A DNA stretch of 64,000 nucleotides from Pilatotrama ljubarskyi (taxonomy: Eukaryota > Basidiomycota > Agaricomycetes > Polyporales > Polyporaceae). Location of the stretch: NCBI GenBank assembly GCA_022385805.1, contig MU277705.1:117458-181457 (forward strand), given 5' to 3'. Both the position numbers and the translations under genes were made by a program. Shown in pieces: positions 55,961 to 64,000 of this stretch (positions within the stretch are counted from its first letter, which is position 1; every line of letters starts with the position of its first letter). A model generated the notes under the pieces. It made no database searches. It had not been told where the DNA came from and worked only from the letters and a program-made list of their open reading frames with translations.

Positions 55961-57297
55961 CACTGCAAAACCGCCAAAATGTCCGGCGCAGGAAATGGAC
56001 CAGAAACAGGCCCTATCCGGCGTATATCCGGAGGTTGGATATGTGGGTGATCTAATCGATCCAAAATCGTAGTTCACACCCAAACTTTTGTGTTCAGACC
56101 CGGACACGTCATGAAATCAGAGTCAGGAATTGGTCGGATACATCCAAAGTTCAGCCCCTGGGCGCGCTGGCTCGACCGCATCTCCGAGCGCGGACGTCCT
56201 CCAGACTGGTGATGTATCTGCTTGAGAGATCATCCGGAAATGCGTTGTATCAGGGCGTGTTCGTCTCGTTTCGCGACGCTTGCGGAAAGCCGGATATTCT
56301 TGGATAGGCGCAAAATGTGTGATATAGCAGAATTTACAGTATATCCCATCCTGCCACTAGATGAGCTTACATATGTACATGTGAAGCGGTTACTAAGTAG
56401 TAAAGATCATGTATATAGCGCCTCGAATAGCAGATTTCACTGCATATCAGTTATGCTTACCGTAAAAGGTCGTCACCTTACAAGCTTGCACTACCGTGCA
56501 CTCATGTCTCGCGGGCGGCGACTGAAGACCGTATCACAACTTCTGAAGGACCAGAAACACCCTAGGGAAGGAGTGAGCTCACCGTTATAGAGATTGACAT
56601 GCCCGAGAGGCGTCATATAATAAGCACTGACCATTGGTCAGAAGAGATGGCTGCTTACCAGTGTGAGTACTACTCGAGAGTGCAACGAGGCCTACCAGTG
56701 TCGCTCACGCTCTCGGTAGCAAGGACCATAGCACTAGTTGCTCGGAGAGGGATAGTAACGCACCTTCTACAATCTGACTCACCTCAGACATCGGCGCATA
56801 GGTGGACTTACGGAGGAGGGCCCGAGAACCTGAGGTGTCGAGCTTGAGTACTAGTACTAGTAGGGTAGACGATGAGAGGAGATACGAGGGGCTGCAGCCT
56901 GTGCCGCACACTGCCCACGTATATATAGCGGTACTACCGCCAAGGGCGTCCTGGACTCCGAGCATCGAGAAGGTGGCCAGGTTATCACGATATCGATAGC
57001 ATGATCTTCACGCCGTTAAAGCCTGGTCTGGCAACATCGGAAAGCCGACCGTACCAGAGAGTCTTCGCCATGCTGAATGCAGCGCATAGACGGGGTACGG
57101 AAAGATTGGAGAGATGCGCTTTCGCAGACAGAAAACTCTACGGAACCGTCACAGATTCAGCTCATCTCCAAATTCCTGTTTCCTCCATAATCTAATGTAT
57201 CTTATCTCCGAATTTGCATTCAATTCTGTCCGGATGTCTTGGATACACTGTATTCCGGAGCATATCCGCCTCCGGACATTTTGGCGGTTTTGCAGTG
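55961..57297. mobile_element. Non-autonomous CACTA-type (CMC) DNA transposon, 1337 bp
   Basis: The two ends (55961-55986 and 57272-57297) are perfect 26-bp inverted repeats beginning CACTGCAAAACCGCC and ending in GTCCGG. They are flanked by a 3-bp direct duplication AGT. Termini starting CACT(A/G) with a 3-bp target duplication are the hallmark of the CACTA/EnSpm branch. Subterminal copies of TCCGG/CCGGA (for example near 56.01-56.04 kb and 57.23-57.27 kb) resemble the transposase-binding repeats of this group. No frame in the interior encodes a transposase, and the longest (56222-56590) is unrecognisable, so mobility would need an enzyme in trans. The perfect ends suggest a fairly recent insertion. 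Confidence 0.8.
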
Positions 57298-57300
57298 AGT
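57298..57300. repeat. Target-site duplication (right), AGT
   Basis: The partner of the AGT at 55958-55960, directly abutting the right inverted repeat. Confidence 0.6.
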
Positions 57301-58669
57301 CGCCTTGCACAAATGGACCTACAAAGTGGCTGAGGACGATAGCCTTCAGATCCGCATCACCTCTTCAGGACAGGATAACATTTTGAATCAAGGTGATTCA
57401 GAGCTACAGTCATAGAGCTCTCTATGATGTGAACATGAACGAAGTTGCTCGAATGTCGGGCGAGACGCGCGGGCAAAACAGGAACGGCAAGGGGCGAGCC
57501 CCGCTCCTCGGGTCGGAAAAGATCATCGTCCGGAATACCCGCCCTTCCATATCAGGCAGTCCCGGTAAGTCTGGTCGCCGGAGCGCCCACCGGACCAAAC
57601 TCAATTTCACGCGCCCAGCGGGACGAGTCGACCGAACGAGTCCACCGCATCTGGTTCAGGAAAACCGGTAGAACGACTGCTTAGTATCTTGCCACCCCGC
57701 AGGGAGGCTTCATGTGGCGTTCTCAGGCGTATGAACGCGCATACAACAACATTCGCGCTCAAGTCGAGGGACCAACGAAGAACTTGTCGTTCGCTATATA
57801 TATCATATCACAGGGCAGCTCAACCGGACTCGAGTAACCGGTTCGCGTCTAGAGTCTAGACGACGCACCATTGGGCTCTTCCTGCTCTTCCTTCTCCCAC
57901 CATCCCGTCCACCTACAGATACTCCGGACCTAGGTGAGCTTGAAGTCGCCATAGTGACAGGCAGAATACGAGTGTGTTGCGGTAACACACTTGCTGCGCT
58001 TTCTTATATGCTCTGGTCTTGCTTCGCCGGTCAACCGGTCAGCGATTGGCATCGCGACCTCACGACTCCGTACGATTCTGGTCAGACACAGCCCGCAAAG
58101 CGTGCGCACACGGGGGCCTGTGATGACGCACCTCCATGGCTAAACGCCGACTGCTGCTCTAGCGGCAGCGCTATGATGTCCCAAGAATGCTGCGGAAGCC
58201 TTCATGCAGAGGGAAGACCGGGTGGATAATCGGAGGATCTTCGAGGTTAGTACTGAATCGGCCCAGGGATGTGCCTATCGCAAGGCTTGCGGCCCGGGTC
58301 GGCAGCGCGAAATAGTTACAGTGAGCAGCCCGCGAGTCATCATGCTAACCGTGATATCGCATGTGCTTATTACTTTCTATCTAGCTTATAGCGACCATTG
58401 AACGGCCATGGACCAGACTGCTGACCACTTGAGGAGTAAGCCCTCAAATGTGTCGCTACGAACGATGCGCCCAGACTCTACGTCACTCGTCTGGGCATCC
58501 AGGAAGTCTTCACGGTCAGCCCTGTATGTTCTCTTCCTAGTACAAGTCTTATACCGCAGGTCTTCCTGATATCCAAATGGTATATGCGAGCCAACAAGTC
58601 TAGCTACGTACTCTCTGTTTCCACAATTACCTGAAGGTGTACGACACGACATGCGCGCGTCCCTGCTCG
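57301..58669. other. Gene-poor region between transposon and dehydrogenase
   Basis: 1.37 kb with no supported gene. It includes a 15-bp palindrome GTCTAGAGTCTAGAC at 57847-57861 and a TATATATAT stretch near 57.80 kb. The frame at 57393-57671 has no family sequence. Confidence 0.35.
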
Positions 58670-60126
58670 TCAAGCAGGAAGCTCCAAGCCGATACTCTTC
58701 AAGAACGTATCCGTGGTATCCCACAGCTCCTTCTGCAGATCCTCTCTGTCTGCGATCGGGTTGGCCTTCACGAGCGTCCCGGGCGGCTTGAGGTACGAGC
58801 CGCGGTATGCATCCCGCTTCGCACGCGGAATAGGCGACGCTGCCGCAAAGACGGGGCCATACGCGCCCTTAGCGGGCGTGGTGAAGGTCAGGTTGGCGAT
58901 GAGACGGTAGATCGGCGAGAGGATCGGGCCGACGGAGTTGGCGTATGCTTGGACGCCCTCTGCGTGCAGCGATGTGTGTCAACACCGGTAAGCGGAGGAT
59001 GGTGGGAGAACTCGCATACCGGTGTTGACTTCGCCTGGGTCTACGGCGATGAGGAGGATAGGGACGCCTTCTCTGTCCAAGCGACGCTGGAGCTCGCGGA
59101 CGAAGAGGAGCTGCATGATCTTCGTATGTGCTGCCGGTCACACTGTCAGTCCCCGCGCGAGGATCACCATGAGAGAGCGACGCACAGTACCGCAGTAACT
59201 GCGGGAAGGATGTGTCCTCAAAGTCTCTGTTCAGGTCCTCGAGGTTGCGGAAGCGGACATCGCTCGAACAGTGGTAATGTCTCGCAGAGTTGAGCTATGT
59301 GCAGATGTAAGCGAGGCGCGCTGACGATATGCATGGAAAGCGTACGAAGACCACGCGGACGTCGCTGCTAGGCTCTCCGGCAGTCTGCTTCAGCATAGGC
59401 AGAAGCGCCCTTGTGAGGACGCATGCGCCTATGTAACTGAAGTGACGCGAGTCAGTATGCGTTGGAAGTCAGTCGTCCAAGTTCGTCACCGCTTACTTGA
59501 CCATCACTATGTCTTGAATGCCTACATAATCATGAGCGAGCGGAGTACACAGTAGCGAGGGTTCTGCTCACCGTCCTTGCTCTTAGCAGAAGGAACCAAT
59601 AGCCTACATAGCACCATGAGCGAGTGAGATCAATCAGCTGTCGTAAGTGATCTTATTAGGTCGACGCTACTCACAGTGCAGCATTGTTGACTACGGTGAC
59701 ATCGCCATGAACACGGAATGCATTGTCAGACATGGCGGTGACCTACTCACCCAACACATCGAGACGCTTCTCTTTGCGCATGAATTCTTCCGCAGCTTGC
59801 TTAACGTCCCGCGGATCGCTCAGGTCGAGCTTCAACCAATGCACCTCGCCGCTGCCCGAGGCTGAGGCATCGGCCTGTAGGCGTTCTATAGCGGCCTTCG
59901 CCTTCTGCTCGCTACGGGCCGCCATGTAGACCTTGGCACCCCGCCTCAAGAGGTGGCGAATGATAGCAAAACCTATACCAGCACTAGGCAACCATTCTCT
60001 CAACATGTGGCGCAAACGAGAGCAGAACAGGAATGCGTACTTGCCGCCTGTCACCAGGATGACCTTCCCTGAGAGGTCAGGGATGTCTGTTTCGGGGTTG
60101 AACCCTCTGGAGAAGAGTGCGCCCAT
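58670..60126 (-). CDS. Short-chain dehydrogenase/reductase (retinol dehydrogenase/WWOX-like)
   Basis: NAD(P)-dependent oxidoreductase; substrate unknown. Starts MGALFSRGFNPETDIPDLSGK. The cofactor motif TGxxxGxG is built over an intron as VTGGNAGIGFAIIRHL, and the basic residues after strand 2 (MAARSEQK) hint at NADP(H). LDLSDPRDV and VNNAAL follow, again across an intron at about 59.69-59.74 kb. The catalytic Tyr-x3-Lys is YSHTK, formed when RY and SHTKIMQ are joined over an intron near 59.13-59.19 kb. Then come LLFVRELQRRLDREGVPILL, VDPGEVNTG and the end FLKSIGLELPA at 58670. The segment VRFRNLEDLNRDF is typical of fungal members of this group. Several exons are very short. It is probably cytosolic or membrane-associated; no signal sequence. 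Confidence 0.88.
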
Positions 60127-60720
60127 AGCCAGCCAGAGTCCGAGTCGGGGCGGAAGTCAGACAAGATGGGGGCAGGCGGATGGGAGCAAGGAGCCTCGAA
60201 AACAACGACGGCTGCTGGTCTTGTCTTCCCATATCGCCAGCGTCCCTGGCATCGTGCAACGTGTCGAACCATGCGCGGGATCCAGATGCAAATTCCACCG
60301 ACCCGGCGGTACCTCCATCAACGGGGACCCTTTGGACAGTTGAGACGAGCCCAAACCAAGTCGCACCGGCGGTCACTACCGCAGTGGGAAGGTCGGACTA
60401 CGCCGAGGTTGGAGAGCGCAGTTGGGGTTACAGGTACCGAGGCTTCGCTTACACCGGGAATCAAACCAGATTTGTTCGGGGAAATTGTGGTACAAGGTCC
60501 AAGTTTGGTCCCAAGTTTGCCCCGAGTTTACGAGGAATTGCATTTGTTTCGACTTTGCGCGATAAACAATGTATGAGACGGTCACGGGGTCAAAGGAGCG
60601 ACGCGCGAGACGCGACGCGCCCGCGGGCGTACGGGCGCCTAAGTCTCTGAGCTCTCGACTGCATACATCCACTGCCGTCGACTGCGCAATATATCCCATC
60701 CGCTCCTTTCGCCCGATGCC
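60127..60720. other. Intergenic, divergent promoters
   Basis: About 600 bp between the start codons of the dehydrogenase and the next gene. It contains a very GC-rich stretch near 60.60-60.64 kb (GACGCGACGCGCCCGC) and a weak TATATCCC near 60.69 kb. No gene is supported. Confidence 0.4.
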
Positions 60721-61396
60721 ATTCACGCCCCCCGCTTCGCATGAACGTCGCTATCTATGCTCTTGCAAGAGCTGCAAGAACGATCCGCAGAAGAAACAGC
60801 TTCTTCAAACCGTGAATGTCCACCTGAGGCGTGACCATCACTTGCAGGCTTCTCGAGACGCCTCTGCCAACCCAGCCGGGGTGCATCTGGACGCACAAGC
60901 ACATGAAGAGGATGGCAACGTCTCTCAGGCAATACAAGCCCGAGAGGGTTCGGACCGAGGAGCAGCGCATCCCGGTAGTCCTACAGATATGGCCGGTGTC
61001 TTGGAGTCGAATCGGTGGCCCGGTCTCCCTCACGATTCCAAAGGTGGAGGTGACGACTCCGGGTATGCAGAGCAACATGGTGGATTTCAAGCAGTCGGAC
61101 TCGAGCTTTCGGGGTCGGTGGATCATGACCAAGACCCGCCTACCGATACATCCTTAGCTGGCAGCGTACACCGCGGCTCACGGGATTCTGGGGAGGCTTC
61201 TAACACGATCGGGCAACATCATTCGGTCCAGGGCTACCAAGGCGAGGACGACGCTTTTGCTGGGGCTTCTGACGACGATCTCCCGGACTTTGGAGCGGGC
61301 TTGGGCACCGATGACCCAGGCAGCTGGAGCTCGGATAGTTCAGATGAGGACATAGGGCTCGAGGTCGATGGGTTCGCTGTTGAACTAGGCGCTTAG
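60721..61396 (+). pseudogene. C2H2-like acidic protein gene truncated by a copia LTR
   Basis: An open frame starting MPFTPPASHERRYLCSCKSC. The N-terminus has clustered cysteines and histidines (CSCKSC, then HLRRDHH) of the kind seen at the front of many basidiomycete transposon-linked proteins. The remainder is acidic and disordered (DDDLPDFGAGLG, SSDSSDEDIGLEVDG). The final residues VELGA and the stop TAG lie inside the LTR that starts at 61378, so the natural C-terminus is missing. I do not recognise the protein; a Kyakuja/Dileera-type or other transposon origin is only a guess. Whether the truncated product is made is unknown. Confidence 0.5.
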
Positions 61397-61644
61397 TAAT
61401 AGCAGCATAGTCAACCGGTCGCACTTAGTCATAGGTGCTGACGCACGGACAATAGAGTTCGTGGCTGGTAGATACTGGATAGTTCTAGCACAGCCACATG
61501 TACAGTAGTATATAAGACCGCTCTGTAGGAGCGGATCTCTAAGTCGCTTTCTTCTCTCAACCACTACGTGTGCCTCTATCCAAGTGCTCCACAGGTAAGC
61601 TGAGCCTAGCGGGCTTTCCGCTGCGTGCCAAGCCCTGCTCAACA
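61378..61644 (+). repeat. 5' LTR of a Ty1/copia retrotransposon
   Basis: Starts TGTTGA and ends TCAACA, a 6-bp terminal inverted repeat, length 267 bp. A TATA box (TATATAAG, 61509-61516) lies inside and a primer-binding site directly follows. The 3' LTR is beyond the window, so the left boundary rests on the inverted ends and the adjoining primer site. Confidence 0.7.
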
Positions 61645-61660
61645 GGTTATGAGCCCTGCT
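61645..61660 (+). promoter_or_regulatory. Primer-binding site, initiator tRNA-Met anticodon-loop type
   Basis: GGTTATGAGCCCTGCT abuts the LTR and is complementary to the anticodon stem-loop of fungal initiator tRNA-Met (AGGGCTCATAACC). Priming from a half-tRNA of this kind is known for Drosophila copia and yeast Ty5. Confidence 0.7.
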
Positions 61661-61891
61661 TGATGCCTGAGCATGCGCCCTCGTTGGCTGCAACTCGGTG
61701 CTCGCAGCTCAGCCTGATCCCGACATCGCCCTTTGATGGCTCGACGTCGTGGAGCACAGCGAGCGCCTTCGTGGCCGCTGCTTAACACTGAAGGGAGCTG
61801 TCAGCATTGCTGCATAGCGCCGCTATGGCTGCTCTCACTGCGCATGGACATATGCTGACTGTCTGTCTCCACAGAACTCCCTCCATCACCA

Positions 61892-63459
61892 ACATGTCCA
61901 ACCAGCTCCAGCAAGTTGTCCCCATCTTCGATGGCGCCGGCTACCAGCGCTAGGCAGACCTCATGCAGGCCTACCTTCAGCAGCAGGAAGTCTGGATCGT
62001 CCTCAACCCTCCTCCAGGTTTGGGTGCTCCCACACTCGCCCCGGACGGCTCCAACTGCGCTGAGGTCTTCGCCTGGGCTCAAGCTGAGTCCAAGGCTCAA
62101 GGCAGCATTCGCCTGCGCCTCAACCAGGAGGTCTCCGAGATCGTCAAGGCCGAGACCACAGCAAAGGAACTCTGGGACGAGCTCAAGCAGCTCTACGGCA
62201 AGACGTCGGCCATGGGGACGTTCAACTTCTTCAAGGCCGCCATCAACACCCGTATCCCCGCGAACGAGGACCCTGGTCTCGCTATCGCGAAGATTCAGAG
62301 CAACCTGGATCGCCTCGTGAGTGCCGGTCTCAACATCTCGGGCAACCTGCGTGCCCTTATCATTCTGGGCACCGCACCTCCTCGCTACGAGACTGCTATC
62401 CAGCTCTGTCTAAATGACAATGAGCTAGCGGAGCTCACAACGGGCAACGCGCGAGAGGCCCTCGTTGCCTCATGGGAGGCGACAAACGGCAAACAGCGCT
62501 CGCAGCAGAGCACCGGCCCCCAGGCCAGTAAGCTCAGCGCGATCAAGCGCAAGGGGAATGACCCCAACTTCTCGCAGCAGCAGCGCTCCTTCGGGCAGCA
62601 GCAGCAGCAGAAGAAGAAGGCCAAGTGCGGCAAGCGCGCCGGCAAAGGCGGCAAGGGCAAGGAGCGCGGCGATGGTCATCATGACCACGTGCACCTTGCA
62701 TCCACGGTCACCGTCGCCACCGACCCGTCCGTTGTCGACCCCCGCACTCTCTTGCGCAAGCCGGTCCAAGTCAACGGTCCGGAGGGGGAGTCTAAGTACC
62801 CCACTCTCAAGCGCGCCTTCGGTCTTGCTCGCGAAATCGATGTCACCCCCTCCTTCGAGACTCTTCGGACTCTTGAGGACGTCGTTCGCAATGACAAGGG
62901 TGAAGGCAGCAGCCGGATTGTCGAGGTCGACTCGGACAGCGACTCGCACGCATCGAAGCGCACTCGCCTCTCTCTTGCTGAGCGCATTGACTGGGTCAGC
63001 AACATCGACCTTGGTGAGGCGATCGAACGCCACCTCAATGACGAGGATGCCGACGAGGACTACGACGTCGCAGTCACTCCAGACAGCGACATCGAGGACG
63101 AACTCACGCGCGCTGCCGGACTCGACGAGCAGTACTACGAGCAGATGAGGTCAGTACCCTGCCCTCGCTCTTACAAACAACACGCTAACGCGCTTTTTAC
63201 AGCTGCGGCAACTAGCGTGGGGGAGCATAGTTTACAGTCCCCAGTTTGTATAGTAGCAGAGAATCTATATCAACATTCGCGCTCGTTCGCTGAGTGTGCT
63301 AGATGTAAGGGCAAAGGGAAAGACGTCTCCATTCCTACATGGATGCTCGACTCTGGAGCGTCGATGCATTTCACGTATGAGCTCGACGACTTCATTGAGT
63401 ACGAACCACTCAAAGAGTTCATCCCGCTTAAAACGGCCAATAAGGGCCCTACGTCATAG
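61892..63459 (+). pseudogene. copia gag-protease region with in-frame stop
   Basis: Starts MSNQLQQVVPIFDGAGYQR, followed at once by TAG (61949-61951) at the place where related gags carry Trp-Ala-Asp. After that the frame is open from ADLMQAYLQQQEVW to 63459. The gag_2/UBN2-type region follows (TAKELWDELKQLYGK, FFKAAINTRIP, LIILGTAPPRYET). Instead of a CCHC knuckle there is a Lys/Gly/Gln-rich basic stretch (QQQQKKKAKCGKRAGKGGK) that probably binds RNA. Near 63.34-63.37 kb TWMLDSGASMHFT is the aspartic protease active site. The frame ends in TANKGPTS and a TAG, two nucleotides out of phase with the expected continuation. Translation from the downstream ATG (61963) is possible but would lose the conserved start. 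Confidence 0.82.
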
Positions 63460-63662
63460 TCATCGGAGTTCCAGGAACTCCGAGGCCTAGTGACGCAAGA
63501 CAAGGGAAAGGGATAAACTGATAAGAAGAGATATAACATCGACGAAGAAAAAGCGCGAAGACTACCAAGGAAGGAAGGCACGGACGTCCGAGGAAGTCCC
63601 GTCCGGAACTCCTGCCGGAGTTCCGGCGGAGGTCACGTTCCCTGGTGGCACGGATCGTGACA
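63460..63662 (-). repeat. LTR-like insertion inside copia pol (tentative)
   Basis: Between the protease region and the GAG-pre-integrase region, roughly 55-60 codons expected in copia are replaced by about 200 bp with no matching protein. Read on the minus strand this piece begins TGTCACGATCCGTGCC and contains two GGAACTCC-type palindromes and a T-rich stretch with TTATATC, features of basidiomycete Gypsy LTRs. No clear target duplication was found, so a diverged or rearranged sequence is the alternative. Confidence 0.35.
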
Positions 63663-64000
63663 TACCCCAGAGACACGATATACTGTGTCAAGACGCCCCC
63701 TATTCGGGATGCGATGGGGATGTTCCAGACTGTCTATAGTCTGGACTACAACACAATGCATCGCCGCTTCGGACATCCATCCAAAGATGTGCTGAGGCAT
63801 GCAAGGGAGCATACTCGCAACTTTCCCACGATTGATTTTCCCTCGGAAGATCCAATCTGTCGTGGTTGTGCGGAAGGAAAGATGCCTATGCGGCCTTTCC
63901 CTCCATTGCTCAAGTGCGTGTCGAGACCGTTTGAACTCATTCACTCGGATCTCAAATCGCTGCCTTGCGACTCGTACCACAAGTACAAGTACGTCATCAC
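63663..64000 (+). pseudogene. copia integrase N-terminal region, continues beyond window
   Basis: An open frame reads YPRDTIYCVKTPP, SLDYNTMHRRFGHPSKDVL, FPSEDPICRGCAEGKMPM and FELIHSDLKSLPCDSYHKY up to the edge. The HxxxxH-like and CxxC residues are those of the integrase zinc-binding domain, followed by the first catalytic-core strand with Asp of HSDLKS. The upstream break separates it from gag. Confidence 0.8.

Larger units (their letters stand above)
61378..64000 (+). mobile_element. Ty1/copia LTR retrotransposon, degraded, cut by the window edge
   Basis: Order seen: LTR (61378-61644), primer site, untranslated leader, gag from ATG 61892, protease motif DSGAS near 63.35 kb, an anomalous segment at about 63.46-63.66 kb, the GAG-pre-integrase region (MHRRFGHPSKDVLRHA), the zinc-binding C..C of ICRGCAEGKM and the first part of integrase (FELIHSDLKSLP) at the right edge. 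The gag carries an in-frame stop and the pol region is interrupted, so this copy cannot encode a full polyprotein. Confidence 0.88.

Noticed and set aside
57393..57671. Small basic protein gene next to the CACTA element
   Set aside because: The 92-codon frame has no homology cue and lies in transposon-flanking, gene-poor DNA.
1..64000. CRISPR arrays, prokaryotic operons, or a biosynthetic gene cluster
   Set aside because: No regular direct repeats with spacers; genes are intron-rich and eukaryotic; no polyketide, peptide or terpene synthase is present.

Overview
The window reads as nuclear DNA of a filamentous basidiomycete, most likely an Agaricomycete. Genes are split by many short GT-AG introns of about 45-60 nt, and they lie close together on both strands. 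Several protein families are typical of mushroom-forming fungi: a FunK1 kinase, a DUF6534 seven-helix membrane protein, an atypical kinase duplicated in the window, tandem S10 carboxypeptidases and a Ty1/copia retrotransposon. There is no operon structure, rRNA, CRISPR array or complete tRNA.

Layout. 0.6-6.1 kb (-): a large protein that I interpret as a Red1/SYCP2-type meiotic chromosome-axis core. 6.3-10.4 kb (+): RNA14/CstF-77, sharing a short divergent promoter with it. 10.6-13.3 kb (+): cytosolic GH85 endo-beta-N-acetylglucosaminidase. 13.5-18.5 kb (-): Yta7/Abo1/ATAD2 chromatin AAA+ ATPase. 20.0-21.2 kb (+): atypical kinase. 21.6-22.3 kb (-): unknown gene. 22.9-25.0 kb (-): Hrp1-type RNA-binding protein with two RRMs. 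25.5-26.4 kb (+): PdxT/SNO glutaminase of vitamin B6 synthesis. 27.1-28.4 kb (-): unknown Ser/Pro-rich protein. 28.6-29.3 kb (+): IMPACT/UPF0029 protein. 30.0-32.1 kb (+): S28 peptidase. 33.3-36.2 kb (+): FunK1 kinase. 36.8-38.0 kb (-): pseudogene copy of the 20-kb kinase. 38.4-40.1 kb (-): acidic protein that looks like p31comet (MAD2L1BP). 41.5-47.8 kb (+): two tandem S10 serine carboxypeptidases. 48.7-52.9 kb (+): two neighbouring genes with the same unusual C-terminal double zinc finger. 53.6-55.6 kb (-): DUF6534 membrane protein. 56.0-57.3 kb: non-autonomous CACTA-type DNA transposon. 58.7-60.1 kb (-): short-chain dehydrogenase. 60.7-61.4 kb (+): gene interrupted by the 5' LTR of a Ty1/copia element that runs off the right edge.

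Functional themes. RNA14 and the Hrp1-type protein belong to the same mRNA 3'-end cleavage machinery (CF IA and CF IB in yeast). The axis-core candidate and the p31comet candidate would both act on meiotic HORMA-domain proteins. The S28 and two S10 genes form a small group of secreted acid peptidases. The right third (55-64 kb) is transposon-rich and gene-poor.

The most novel points are the axis-core and p31comet identifications, the paired zinc-finger family, the CACTA element with a recognisable 3-bp target duplication, the retrotransposon that supplies a stop codon to the gene it hit, and a UAG-rich long intron in the RNA-binding protein gene. All exon boundaries were read by eye from the sequence. 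No alignment or database search was run.
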